DNA of 64,000 nt from Ampullaceana balthica (GCA_944989445.1 CALYLW010000496.1:137810-201809); one strand, 5' to 3'. Positions 1 through 33,300 are shown, counted from the first letter of the stretch. Numbers and translations: made by a program. Notes: generated by a model from the letters alone, not told the origin.

Positions 1-2077
1 TTTATCATAAAAATTGAATTTTCTGATTGTAGTTCAGTTCTATCTAGTATAAATTATTGCTCACTTTTCACTTTCTTTGTAGATTTTAGCAGCACTGTAA
101 CACAATAAAAATATTCAGGCACTGTACTTAAAGTCCAGGTATTGTCCCTTATCTTCCATTGTAAATTATCTTGTAGTTACACTTAAAACTATAATTTCCT
201 ATAATTTAAATATTCATCCACATACACTAATTTTCTATTAACAGAACTTCCATTAAGTTTGACCTTTGACCTACCATTACCTCTAAATTTTGTATTGCTT
301 AATGACAAAATAACAAGCAGTTTTAATTTTTTTTAAACATAAGCTGATTGTTAATCTGATGCTAAATTGTTCATTTAAAGGCTTTTTTAAAAAAACTAAA
401 CAAAACTTTAGGAACTAAGAAAAGTGCTGGAGAGGGTGTTATTTTTTAAAAACCAGAATATACATATTTAAAAAAATATATATTTAAGCCATTTCATGTG
501 TGTTCACAACCCTATGGTCAACTTTCAGAGGAACATAAAATTAAAAACAAAATTTGTTGTCATTTGAAACTGACAAGACATCTTAGTTTAAAACATTTTT
601 TTTTACATTTTGTATTCAATAAAAAAAATAAAACACCAGACTAATTTAAACTTTCTTATCATTGCATATTATAGTATTTGTTAATGTGATATGTAATGGA
701 GCTTGTAAATAGTTTGTTTTTTTCTTTCACTAAAATGTTATTTTGAAGTTGCTTCATATTTTTTCTGATGTCTTTGTTTCATGTTATATTCACTCATTAT
801 TTTAATTTTATTTTAAAGCTTTATTTATTTTTTTTATTTAACTATAGTAAATGCCAGTTTGGTACAGGGTATACAAATAATACATAAATATTGTCCTAGG
901 TTTAAGATAAATTAAATACATTTGACGTTTAAATAACTTGTGAGAAATTGTATAGTAACATTCTTAAAGGTTGTTATAAAAGATTAGCTGAAATTTGAAG
1001 TGCAAAGACTGAACAATTAATTAACACATTAGTTGCCATCTTTGGAAGACAAGAGAAATATAAATTAAATGTTTTAATAACTGAGTGGTGCCTGGAGTTC
1101 ACAATGTCGGACAGGGTGCTTAACGATCGGACAGGATTCTAAACTATCGCTAGCCTTCATTTCGTTTTTTGTCCGAAACCAAAATTTCATGATTTGCAAA
1201 AATGCTGGACTTGAAATAATTTATCATTTTGTTGGTCAGACCAATTATTTTGCATTATAAACTCTTCCTTTTATTTTCACGTATTTGCACATCAATTTAC
1301 CAAGTTACAAAATGTTAAGTAGTAAAGTAGATAGCTAGAACTTGATTTTTGATAGCCTCTCTTCAAAATTAATATTTAATTTGTATAAAGTTAAATGATT
1401 GGTTAAAAATTATTTATTTATGTCCAATTTAGAATGTATTGTATTTAGAGATTTGATTTTTCCTTGCTGGCCTTAACAAGATCATATGAACAGTTTCTAA
1501 TTACCTCAGTAATAATGTTCTAATCTTAAAATTAAGCCATACCTGGAAATATTATTTGTGAATTTTTTTAAAAATTGCAATTTCCCACTTATGATTTATT
1601 GCTGTACAACCACACACATGAATATACACATATGTGTGTGTAGTCATCATCAATTTGTTCTTTTTTATAGTATGGAATTTTCATCATGACTGAATTGTAA
1701 AAATAAATAAATAATAATGCAAAAAAAATATATATATAAATAATGTGTCCATATTTTGTCCAATTTGTAATTAGTTGACCGATCATTCATTCCTAAATAA
1801 TCATTAGAATATTTTTGCTGAATGAAGTTTGACCACTGGCCAATTTAATTATGCTTTGATATTTAGGTAAATTGTTGAAATCCTAAATTTTTATATGACT
1901 AGTTAAAGAAGGCTAGACAAATAAAAATATGGTCATTATTTTCCTTTGGTGAGGCAGAAATCTAATCAGTTAATTAACCATTCAGAAATAATATCCTAAG
2001 AATCAAATGTGTTTTTAAAACTCCTTTTAGAAACATTAACAATCACAGAAATTTAAAAAAAAACAGTAAAAAAACAA
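1..2077. other. AT-rich DNA, no gene recognised
   Basis: Very AT-rich sequence with short A/T tracts. I see no exon-like open frame, no paired splice sites and no clear terminal inverted repeats. It lies beyond the 3' end of MCM7. Confidence 0.5.
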
Positions 2078-2078
2078 A

Positions 2079-2376
2079 GTTTTTGACTATAAATCCTTTA
2101 TATATGAGACATAACTAAAAGTATGTTAAATATAATACGAACCACGCGACAGACTAGCATGAATATTTATATGCTACATAAAGATAATCTAAAAATTCAT
2201 TAATTTAATTACAGTACATTTGATCGATGTGAAATTTCGAGATCATTTTTATGGTCGCCACGGGTCTGCCTGCAAAATTTCAGATCGATAGGATACCAGG
2301 AAGTGGGTTAAAAATCGATCCAAAGTTTTCACGACAGACAAGCAGACGCTACGAGTTAATATAAAGGATTTAAAAA
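2079..2376. mobile_element. MITE, family with AAATCCTTTATAT ends (copy 1)
   Basis: The left edge reads AAATCCTTTATAT and the right edge ATATAAAGGATTT, an inverted pair about 290 bp apart. Internal sequence recurs at 8309-8676 and 16595-17060 (aatataatacg blocks, a gcctgcaaaatttcag block, gagttaatataa before the right end). No coding potential. The superfamily is not identified. Confidence 0.7.
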
Positions 2377-4845
2377 GAAGTTGGAATTTTGTACTTTAAA
2401 TTATTAATACAAAAATATCAAGCCCTACATTGTATATCAGTGCATTGGCAGTCATTGGCATCATGTGGATATGATTGTGAATGAATGTGGTTATAATTAT
2501 AATTAATATGTCAATTTACTGTTAACAGACAACATACATTATCCATGTTTTCATTTTATCTTACTTACAGAAAGACCTCTGTTATTGTTACTATTTTAGC
2601 TGAATCATTTATATTTCATGTATTGACTGTATTGGATACTTGGACTAGGTTGCAAAACCATTAAAATTCATTCTTATGCTACCATTATTAAGTCATGTAA
2701 ACATATTGTGCAATTAGGTGAAATAATATTTTAGAATTTAATTAGTGGTTTGCGAAATTGTAAATAAAACTTTGGTAAATTCAGAGAAATAACTTACAGG
2801 AGCAAAATAAACTAAAATGTTAGATTCTTTAATTTGAACAAAATTCTTTCCACTTTTGTCCTATGAGAAGTAAAAAACAATAAAGGGACTGCATTCAAGT
2901 CTTTCATGTTTCTATATTTGTTTTCATTTATTTCCTAAAATGGAGTTATCCTGTCTACCAGAAACAAAATATATCTGCAATTGATGTCACTTAAATTATT
3001 CAGTTCCATTTGAAATGAAATGAAGGATTACAATTTTTTGTTTAGGAATGTGTTCTTTATATTTTTAGTGAAATAAAGAAACAATTAATTTACAAAACAA
3101 AAGGGAAGAATGTGTTGAACTATTCTTATACAAAAAAAATGCTTTGTTTTTAATGTATATTTATTCCTTTATACTCCATTATGTAATTGTCCTCTAATCT
3201 GTTTTCTCAATTCACTTTTCAATATTGAAATCAAAGGGAAAGACATTTTCTTAAATTATTTTAATTAAATCACGTATACCTTAACATGTGAATTGTTATC
3301 AATTTATTTTTAGCATTTTTTTCTTCTATTTAATTTATAACAAGAGTATACAATAAATTGTTTCATTAAAAAAATTTACCCCTCATTGTAAATAAACATT
3401 CTTTCAATTGCTCTCTGAGTTGTCATTTTTAAATATAATTTTAAAAATGAGAAATAAGTTTATGTGATCCTGGAGTCTGTGAATTTATAAAGTTATAGCC
3501 GTTATAGTATAGTTTATAGTTTAAATTTTGTGAAAAATGTTAAGGTAAGTTTTTAAATTAAATTACTTGTTACACTAGAAGTAACTCAGATCTTATAATT
3601 TGCAATATTTAATTGTTCAACATTGGATAGACCTGGAATATTTAATATTTATGTAACAATTTAGTGTTCTAAAAATATAAAATACCTTTTTCCCCATTTA
3701 AAATGACATTTGGATACAAATTACATAGTCTGCAGAAGGAAAAAAACTTCCAATTTCAGTTTATATTTATTAAATTAAAATACTGTAATTCTACATAAAT
3801 CATAGTTAACATTGAATTTGACAGGCATTTTCTAAAAAAAAATATATATATCTATTTTTCCCCGCCTATAAACATACAGTACACTTTTGTCCAAAAAAAT
3901 TCTTATCTTGAAGAATTAAATTATAAAAATATATTTTTAAATATATTTGATTTAAAATTATTTTAAAAATGCAGTAAACTTTTGTCAATTTCATTATTAA
4001 ATAGTTCTGTTCATACACCTGTAATGTAATATTATATCTTAAATTCCTAAATTTGCCTCTGTATAGTCCGACAAACCAAAATAAGACAACACTTTTTGTT
4101 TCTTTAAAAAAAATAAAAAAATTTATAATAAGTACTGGACTTTCGTTGTTTTACCACAGAAAGTGATAACTTATCATTCTCTCAAAGAAAATGTATATAT
4201 AAGGTAATTAAACACTAGTTAGTTGTCTTAATTAATTTGTATGTTAAACCATTGGTATAAAATCTTTAGAATGACTTTTGATCCTATTTTTAATATCATG
4301 ACTACAAGTTTGATAGTTTTGTTTGCTCCAATATGCCAAAGCCTAGTGATTATATATGCCAAACAACACACTGTGTTTATGGTAGCATGTGACTACACAA
4401 TGAAAGGGGGAAGTCTTTGCCTAACTAAACTAGCTTATATAAATAAAGAACTGCATTTTTTTGGGTATGTTTTGTGTAAGCCTTCTTTCTGTATTATGTA
4501 TCACTGAGATGTTAATGTTAAGTACTAAATAAATTAACTAATTTTTACTGCTAATTATAATTACCAAGTCCTATAATTCAATTTAAATTTTAAAAAAGAT
4601 TGTTATTCACTTTATTAACACATTTAAATAAAATATTTTCATTTTATGTAGGTCACACCTCCTAATCCTATGCTAAACTTTTTAATGGCAGTTTTTCCAA
4701 CCATACCATCTTGCATAGCAACCTATACATCAATTTAACAATTTTTAAAAATTAAAACTCCCTGAGATTTTTAAAAAATAATTTATCTTTTATATAACTG
4801 GATATTATATCCTTAATGCAATTTAAAAAAATATAAACATGTATG
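2377..4845. other. AT-rich intergenic DNA
   Basis: No recognisable gene or transposon terminus. An 88-codon open frame at 4241-4507 has no family resemblance and ordinary AT-rich composition, so I treat it as chance. Confidence 0.45.
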
Positions 4846-5232
4846 TAGCAAGAAAATATATATATATAATTCACCTAAACAAGTATAAGCATGACGAATA
4901 ACCAACCTTCAATGGGGTCAATTAAACATCTAGTAAGTGTAGTGGGATGAAAGGAAAGGGGAAAAAAAGGGAGGGGGGGGGAGCAAAGATGTTTCTTGCT
5001 CTGTTCCTTCAAAGAATTACATGATTCGTCGTAGTGTAGTGGTTATCACATCTGCCTAGCAGGCGGAAAGTCCTGGGTTCAAGCCCCAGCGTGAACATTT
5101 TATTTTTTTCAAAATGTTAGTTTATGCTTTTTTTTCCTTCATTACTTTGTGCTGCTGTCTGACCCCCCCCCCTCTTTGATTACCCATCTGTGATGAGCAT
5201 GTCTGCAGCGTATGCTACGCCGCGGATCGTAT
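4846..5232 (+). mobile_element. Non-autonomous Helitron-type repeat with tRNA-like segment (degenerate copy)
   Basis: It starts near an (AT)n run followed by AATTC, as in the better copy at 29976-30820. It shares the gcatgacgaataacc block and a tRNA-Val-like segment at about 5027-5097: box A TAGTGTAGTGG, a 5-bp anticodon stem, and a T-arm built on GGTTCAAGCCC. It ends in a palindrome close to GCGTATGCTACGCCGC at 5208-5226. The terminal CTAG is not preserved. The acceptor strands do not pair, so this is not a functional tRNA gene. Confidence 0.6.
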
Positions 5233-5437
5233 CTCTTTAAATAATTTTAATTTCAAGCGATTCCACTATACATTATTGTTAATCATTGTTTAAACATTTA
5301 GATTATGAATATTGCCTTTACAAGTTTCTTGTGCTGAAAAATATTCATTAATTTTAGAAGTACTTTGTACATTATTTTTTTTAAAAATTAAAGGAAGAAT
5401 AACAAAAAAAAACAACATTTGACACCCGACATAAGAT

Positions 5438-5443
5438 TTTATT
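5438..5443 (-). terminator. Candidate MCM7 poly(A) signal
   Basis: AATAAA on the minus strand, about 80 bp beyond the MCM7 stop codon. This is a normal distance for a short 3' UTR. No downstream element was tested. Confidence 0.5.
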
Positions 5444-5522
5444 AAAATGTAACTAATCATAAAAACTATAAATTGTAATACAAATGTCAAGTTGTCAGTA
5501 GTTTAGAAGTTTCTATGACAAA

Positions 5523-26119
<20,597 letters not shown>

Positions 26120-26206
26120 TTTAAATAGTCTCTCTTTATTTTAAAACAAAAAGCTTATAAGACTACACACAATAATGACCATAAACATGTACTATGCCAC
26201 TAAAAC

Positions 26207-26226
26207 GCGCCAAATAATGTCACGTG
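26207..26226 (-). promoter_or_regulatory. MCM7 promoter: E2F-type site and E-box
   Basis: TTTGGCGC on the minus strand (26214-26207) fits the E2F consensus TTTSGCGC, and a palindromic CACGTG E-box follows at 26221-26226. Both are 88-107 bp upstream of the MCM7 ATG. Animal MCM genes are known E2F targets, and MCM7 is also a MYC-family target through E-boxes. Use here is inferred from position and sequence only. Confidence 0.6.
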
Positions 26227-26678
26227 ATTCAACAATATCCGGGATAACTTTAAGTAATACCAGTTTTTACATTTCTGTATGCTTTCCCTTTAAATGGACC
26301 CTTACCTCTATACTCAAAACTCTAAATAATGCATATTATTTATTTATTAAGCTTAATTCAATTTTAATTTAGCTCGGATTTTAATAATTTATGATGCAGA
26401 CAATTCTCTTGTCAAATAATAATTATATAGAATAATTAAATAAATTGAAAAAATGCACTTATAGTTGTTCTTTGGTTTATGATTATGATAATTATGTTTC
26501 TGAAAAATGCAACTTCAAGGCAAACAATTTTTATTTTTCAGTTACATGTACATGTATTTCCTTATTTATTGAAGATTTATTCTTTGTTAAAGATATGCAA
26601 AGGCCAGGGGTTCATGCATGGAAAGATATTTATTGGAAGAACATGATTGAGAAGAACAAAAATAAGTATATGTTCTTT

Positions 26679-28538
26679 GGGGCCGTCCATAATGACGTCA
26701 CGCGATTTTGGCCGACTTTTGACCCCCTCCCCCCCCCTCGTCACGCGTCGTCACAAAAAGTTAGACCCCCACCTCTAAAAATACGTCACAAAGCTTTGAC
26801 CCCCCCCCCTCCAAAAAAACAACAACCTTATTTCTATTTGAAAAATAGTATGTTTCAAATCACTTTTATTGTCACTTAAGTATTTACTATTTATTTAGTG
26901 AAGGTCTACATTGTAATATCGTAACCCGCGAGAAGCATTTTTTTCAAAACGTTTAACCGGCCTTCAAAAAACGAACTGTGTTACCATCCTTAGATTATAT
27001 TTCATTTTAATGAATTCAAATTAAACATTGACTATTAATCATCACGGTTAACGTCTTTGTTTAGAAATATTTTTTTTAAATATTATTTTTAAAATGTATT
27101 TTTTTTTAATCCCTCAATTGACTGACGGGCATCCCTTAAGAAAGAGGTCGGCGAACAGGGGTAAATAACCTCATCTGGGGTCAAAGGGGCATTCTTGGGG
27201 GTAATGCAGACTCATTTGGGACATATAACATCCACTACAATCCACTAGATACATTAAAATACGTCATGTGTACGTGAACGCCTGAAACATATGCCCATTA
27301 TTGAACCGGTTCCTTCCAGAAAATGCATTTTTTTAAAATTTGACAACTATGTAGATTTCTTACCTACGTACCAATTTTCCCTTAAAGCTGCGCGGCTCAG
27401 TGGCCGCGCAGATATCTGACCAATACCGCGCAGCAGATTAAAAGTACCCCGCAGCAAAATTAGTAAAATATTGCACAAAAAATGGATGCTGTGCAACTTT
27501 GCACACGAGTTTTTCCACTTTGCACACGGTCCGACTAACCTTAGAGGGAACATTGCTACGTACTATACGAAGACACCTAAATCCACCCTACTTTCATTTA
27601 TATTGACACGAGTGACAATAATCTTAATCCACATGACTTGACTGTATCAAGTATCCTTTCTGTGATATTTAAAATTAATGCCTTAAAAACTGAGCTAAGA
27701 AGAAAAGTTGTTTTGTGCTCCTCTCGAATTGCTATGTCAAGAATTTGATGCATTCAATAAAGTTAATGAATGCTTGACAACTTTTAAATGTGCTCATTTA
27801 TCATTATATCTAGAATGGCCAGGGGCGTTTGACCAAAAACCAAATCGAACAATTATATCAAACTTAAAACGTTTATAATTCTATCAAATAGATTCCACCC
27901 CCCCTCCCCCCCCTTTTAAAAGAAAAAGGATATTCATCCGTGTCGTTTTGACTTAAAAATATCTACACATAATCATATTCAGATCATTTTTAGACACTTG
28001 TCATGCTTGTAAAACTCACCATTAGCATTTTTTAGGGGGGGGGCTAACAACGATCCCAAAAATCCCCGAGTCATGTGAGCAGTACCTTGTGTCTGGGGGT
28101 GTAACGCCCACATAAACTTGTATATTTTGTGGGTAACGGGCAAAAAAGTTCGCCGACGGAGCTGCGGTTACATCACAAATGCTTTGATGTCAACATCAAA
28201 CGACACAGTGTAACAATTTCATACGTTATCTTGTGAGTTCTCAAACTCAGAATTATAATTAGATTTAATTTTCGTCTCTTGATAGCTTACGCCAACCAGC
28301 GTCTGATGGCCTACCGACCGGCACTTTGAGAAAACCCTGATTTTAAAAAAACAATTTTTAAAAAAAAGTCATTAAATAAATTGTAAGCCCACCAAATATT
28401 TCAGTGGAAGTTTTATTTAAGTTACCCTTTTCAAGTGACGTCACGTTTCTTCAACCCCCTCCCTCCCCCTCGTCACGCATCGTCACAAAAGTGTGACCCC
28501 CCCCCCTTAGGAGCGTGACGTCATTTATGAACGGTCCC
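26679..28538. mobile_element. Harbinger-like MITE split by about 1.4 kb of other sequence
   Basis: Left end GGGGCCGTCCATAATGACG and right end GTGACGTCATTTATGAACGG are flanked by TTT on both sides (26676-26678, 28539-28541), a 3-bp target duplication. Compared with the copy at 32017-32405, foreign sequence occupies roughly 26950-28360. That insert has no recognisable coding frame; it includes short cgcgcag-rich and C-run stretches. Confidence 0.7.
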
Positions 28539-28689
28539 TTTGCCTAATACTTACTAAAAGACTATGATTGAAAATTACTAATTAGTTTGAAAAAATATAG
28601 TTTCCAAAATAGTCTAGGCAAAATGTTTTCTTACTACATCCTTAGTTTTAATAAATACTGAGATCTCTTTAAGGCAATCACTACAATAA

Positions 28690-28943
28690 CTTATGCAGAA
28701 GATAATTGCTTCCACAGACCATGACAGATGATCTGTTGGCAAGTGATGCAGCGTTCACAGGCCAAAGCTTTGTGGGTTCCACGCATTACCCAGCCGCCTA
28801 ACTAGTGTTAGGTACCCATTCAGAGCTGGGTGACTCAGGGACACCCTAGGCCACGGGAACAAATCCTTGCCTTCGCATGGATTCAAACCCGTGACCATCG
28901 GTACGCCAGTCGAGTGCGCTGCCACTCGATCACCGCGTCCCCA
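28690..28943 (-). mobile_element. tRNA-derived SINE
   Basis: The minus strand begins GGGGACGCGG with a box A-like TGATCGAGTGG (28932-28922) and box B-like GGTTTGAATCC (28889-28879), the pol III promoter pair of a tRNA-derived head. A body with GGCGGCTGGGTAATGCGTGG follows, then a tail with CATGGTCTGTGG and TTATCTTCTG. The same body and tail occur at 33411-33575. The head abuts the truncated 5' edge of the LINE at 28946. Confidence 0.8.
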
Positions 28944-28945
28944 AC

Positions 28946-31345
28946 TTACAACTGAAGCATTCCTAAAAAAAACATTAAAATAAACAAAGCTACTCGTCCA
29001 GATGAATTGCCTGCAAAGTTATTAAAAGACCTAAGCAATGATCTGTCCCCAATCCTTGTAGTTCTTTTTCAAGCCTCTCTAAATCATGGTAAAGTCAAGT
29101 GAAGTGCCCCATGGTTGGAAATTAGCTAACGTAACTCCCCTCTTTAAGAAAGCTGATAAAACAGACCCTGATAATTACAGACCTGTGCATATATCACTTA
29201 CTAGTATCATATGTAAATTACTAGAACACAAAATATATCGCAAAATAGTTCACCACCTGGACAAATATAATATCATATGCCCACATCAACACGGCTTTAG
29301 AAAAAAGCAGATCATGTGAAACACAACTAATTGGCACAATAGATGATCTGTCAAAAGGCTTAGACAATAATAATCAAATAGATACAATAATACTAGACTT
29401 CTCAAAAGGATTTGACAAAGTTCAGCACTTAAGTTTACAAACAAAAACTTAACTACTTTGGAATCTCAGGTCCCTTACATCACTGGATCCAAGACTTCCT
29501 TTTGTGTAGAGAGGAAACTGTCATAATTAATGGATCTAAATCTGCACCAATAACGGTTACCTCAGGAGTTCCACTGGAAACAGTGCTAGGTCCCTTACTT
29601 TTAAATGATTTACCCAACAACATCTCAACAGTAACAAAAGTTAGGTTATTTGCTGATGATTGTATAATCTACAGAACAATTAAATCAGAACAAGATAGCA
29701 CAATCTTACAAAAAGACTTAGATGAATTGATAAAATGGGAAACTAACTGGAGTATGTCTTTCCATCCAGAAAAAGTGTCAACTGTTAAGAGTAACAAAGA
29801 AAAAGAAACAAACAAATTCAAAATATTTCATTCTCGTAAAATAACTAACCCAAAACAAAGATGCAAAATACTTAGGAGTAACAATAAATGAGAGACTATC
29901 ATGGAATCCCAAACTTATTAAAAAAGTCAAACAAAACCTTAGGCTTTGTAAAAAGAAACTTTTACAAATGTATAATCTATATATATATAATTCTCTTCAT
30001 GGGACCATGCGAGACACCACGACGCAAGCAAGTATGTGCAAACAAGCATGACGAATAACCCTCGCTGGGGTCAACTAAACACAGTTATTGGTTGGCAAGC
30101 GAAGGTAGTGGAGGGGTGACCAACAATGGTCCTTGCGTTTCACTGGCATTATTCCTTCACAGAAAACGTGAGATTTGTAGTGTATTCATGGTTATCACGT
30201 CCGCCTCATGCGGGAAGGTCCTGTGTTCAAGCCCCAGCGAATACATTGGGTTTTTTTATTTTAAAAAATGCCTGTTTGTGCCTGTTCTTTTACCCCTTTA
30301 TTGCATAGCATACGCCGCAGACTTGCTCATCATAGACCGTGCAAAGAACGGTTTGGGGGGGGGTGAGAGTACAGACACAAAAAAGCAGCACCAAGTAAAT
30401 AAAAATAGCGAGTAAACGTGAAGACATGCTCACTGAGGTTCTTGTTACCCGCCTCCCATTTAATACTACCATCCCTTAAACATAAACTGTGATTGGCCGA
30501 CCCTAGCGAGGGTTAGTCATATTTAGGGTTGTTAATAGCGTTTTCTTTTCTTTGTGGAAAACTAATTATCGATTATGTAACTCCGATTTTAAACCGATTA
30601 TCGTTTTATATCTGACTTGATAGAAGTTAGGGGTGTACCGAATTTCGCCTGCAAATGTCTCGAAACCAACAATGAGTTGACAATTCCACCCCCCCCCCAA
30701 CCGACGTTCACTCGCGTTGTTTTGATTTCTTCGTGCTGTAGTTTGTGTCCGTTCTTTCTCCACTTTCTTTGCACTCTCCATGAGCAAGTATGCGGCGGCG
30801 TAGTAGCCGCGGGCGTCTAGTATGAGATATAAAACTAAAATGTTACCTCACTTTGATAAGACCCTTTACTAGAATATGCATCTTCTGTATGGGACCATCC
30901 ACCAAGAAAACATTGATAAACCAGAACAAATTTAAAAAAAGAGCTCCCAGATTCTTTACTGCAGTATATTCAAAACTGACAAGAACAACACCATTAGTTA
31001 AATCATTCAACCTTGAAACCCTTGAGGGTAGAAGAACCAAGAGTACATTAGTACCTATACATAAAGCAATGAATTCTAATTTAGAAATACAACAAAAAGC
31101 TAAATTAATACCGCCCTCAGATAAGGATAAAACACTTTTCGTATTCCGTATGCCAGAACAAACACAATACAAGTTATTGTTCTTCCCGTCCGGAATTCGG
31201 ACGTGAAATGGGTTGCCTGCAGAAACCATGAAAACCAACACTTTATCAACATTTAAAACTCTAATAAGAATGCAGGACTAGACACAAACCATAGAATATC
31301 GTAGGACGCAATACTCTTCTGTATAGAAGGAGCGTCTGTAAAGGA
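28946..31345 (+). pseudogene. Jockey/CR1-type LINE reverse transcriptase, 5' truncated and interrupted
   Basis: Reading through frameshifts: NKATRPDELPAKLLKDL, VTPLFKKADKTDPDNYRPV, YNIICPHQHGFRKK, LDFSKGFDKV, SGVPLETVLGPLL (consensus PQGTVLGPLL) and the catalytic FADDCIIYR near 29650. This is the canonical order of LINE RT blocks. The frame breaks at 29975/30821 around an inserted Helitron. Beyond it come KLKCYLTLIRP, PSTKKTLINQNKFKKRAPRF, LVKSFNLETLEGRRTKS and FFPSGIRT. The 3' end carries CTTCTGTATAGAAGGAGCGT and a GATAAGATAAG tail. Several frameshifts and stops make it dead. Jockey superfamily is my estimate. Confidence 0.85.
29976..30820 (+). mobile_element. Non-autonomous Helitron inside the LINE
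   Basis: It begins TCTATATATATATAATTCTC and ends in a GC-rich hairpin (gcggcg...) followed by CTAG, inserted exactly between host A (29975) and T (30821). TC start, hairpin, CTAG end and AT target are the Helitron hallmarks. It contains a tRNA-Val-like segment (about 30175-30250), an internal inverted copy of its own 3' terminus (about 30305-30360) and C/G homopolymer runs. Joining the flanks restores the LINE reading frame. Confidence 0.85.
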
Positions 31346-31557
31346 TAAGATAAGATTTGAAAACAAATTTTGTATACATAAGATTTTCATTTTCAGTAAT
31401 CTGTGTAGTAAAAAGATTACCCTTTATTCCATCACTTAATATTACTCTTTGTTTTGTGTGCCATATTGAATCCCTTTATAACTTCTGATTACTAATAGGC
31501 ATGCTCAATGTCTTTAGTATGTGGTTATAATAGATTCTTTATTGACACTTAAAAACT

Positions 31558-31632
31558 AAAAACCATAGATAAGCATAGGACGCATTAATCTGGTGTTAAG
31601 AAGAAGCGCCTGTATACAGATAAGATAACTTT
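31558..31632 (+). repeat. LINE 3' tail fragment
   Basis: CATAGATAAGCATAGGACGC, AAGAAGCGCCTGTAT and CAGATAAGATAAC match the 3' tail of the LINE at 31290-31345. No RT sequence is attached. Confidence 0.55.
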
Positions 31633-32016
31633 TTGGAGAAATTAATTTCTTTTATAGATTTCATACAATACATTTTAAAACATCTGTTTATGCTACGAAA
31701 GTCAACGCTTGGCATTTTTTTTAACCCACTATTCATTCTAATGACTAGAAGCTTTCAATGCACTTATACTTATAAATAAAAGGTGTTACTGAACAGTTTT
31801 AAAATTATTTTGCAATAAAGAAAATTTATTTGCTTTTAATCAATTGATCGGATGTTTTAAGACTTCAAATTGACTTAAAATATTATAATTTCTATTAACT
31901 TTTGTATTGAACTCGTGTTTTTTTTTGCTAGTTTAAGTTTAACTGAAAGTAAAAAAAATTGTTCATAAATGTAAAAGTAAAATAATATTTTAGAAAAATA
32001 AACTAAAAATAACTTA

Positions 32017-32405
32017 GGGCGCCGTCCATAAATGACGTCACGCTATTTTGGCCAATGTGAAACCCCTCTCCCCCCTCGTCACAAAAACGTAGACCCCCCA
32101 CCTCCAATATTACGTTACAAAGCTTTGACCCACCTTTAAAAGCCGTTTTTTCTAATTTAAAATTAGCATGTTGTAAATATATTTTTTTGGTAATTTAACT
32201 ATGTTTTCAGTGTAAGACTGCACTCTAATATCATAACGCGTTTGAAGCCATTGAAAATGTCATTAAATAAATTGAAACCAATCAAATATTTAAGTGGTAC
32301 TTAAGTAGCGCGGTTTGATGTGACGTCACATTTCTTAAACACCCCACTCCCCCTCTTCACACATCGTCACAAATGCTCGACCCCCCCCCAGGCGCGTGGC
32401 GTCAA
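32017..32405. mobile_element. Harbinger-like MITE, uninterrupted copy
   Basis: Left end GCCGTCCATAAATGACGTCA; right end ggcgcgtggcgtca is degraded. The interior is alternating C-runs, cgtcaca motifs and an aagtggtacttaa block shared with the copies at 42948, 43313 and 61130. It is a useful unfilled reference for the insertions in other copies. Confidence 0.7.
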
Positions 32406-33018
32406 AAGAACAATAATACCCAACGATTAAAAATACAATTCATTTTAGTTCTTCTTACACCTTCCAAAACCCACATTTTCTATAATTCTATACTTTTTAC
32501 GTTTCCGTAAATACAGTCTACGGTGTAAACCGTTTACTGCGGTGTTAAACGTAACGATACTCTGGACTCTGGTCACTGCCGAGTCACTGGTCACATTTCC
32601 GGATCTCATTTCAAAACGAGGCGAGCCCTTTAAATTTCAATAGTTCAAAGAATTCAAAGATAAAATTTGAAAAATTAAGTTACCCACTTTCAAATCCCAC
32701 CGTTCTAAATGTAAAAGTGAATTTTGTAGACGAATAAATTGAAGACTGCGGGGCTCAGTGTAATATATTAATAGTAGTTTGATAGATTGTGACAGTGAAT
32801 ATTGAGTATCAATCTCTTGCTTGACATACTGACTGAATAAGAATTTGAAGGACAAATCACAAGAACAAGTCATTATTTTTAAGTACGAGGTAAGCCCTAC
32901 CAAGTAAAATTGGTAAACTTTTCATGGACACATAAACAAAACCTAAACTATCAAAGTTTGCTAGAGTTATAAATTCAATATCAATGATTTCACACATAAT
33001 GATGAGTATTGAGTATGA

Positions 33019-33300
33019 AGTATGACATTATCATTATGACATTTATTAGGCGGCTATTCATCTTTTTTATGTTCTTAGAAGATAGCCTATATATTTTAAA
33101 GACAATTTCATTTTTTAACTCCCTACTAGAAGTTTGATTCTTATTTTGTTTGATTTTAAGTGATAACATTTCATTCGGCATCTTACTCGGACTGTGACAA
33201 TCCGGCAAGTAGAATGCTAGATAACAAAATGGATGTATCTTTCCTACTCATACTCTGATTATGTTATGTAGCTTCAAGATTTAAATCTGGAGGATTTTAT
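33019..33300 (+). mobile_element. Fragment of the Merlin-derived MITE family
   Basis: ATGTTCTTAGAAGATAGCC through CAATCCGGCAAGTAGAATGC and ACAAAATGGATGTATC align with the interior of the element at 33723-34398. Terminal GGTAATCC ends are missing. Confidence 0.6.

Noticed and set aside
1589..1786. Small membrane-like protein
   Set aside because: Tyr/Ile/Phe-rich frame from AT-rich DNA with no context; expected by chance.
5027..5097. tRNA gene with AGC anticodon loop
   Set aside because: D, anticodon and T arms look tRNA-like, but the acceptor strands do not pair and the same module recurs inside mobile repeats at about 30175 and 60760, so it is a repeat-borne tRNA relic.
30843..31241. 132-residue minus-strand gene
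   Set aside because: It is the antisense of the LINE C-terminal coding sequence.
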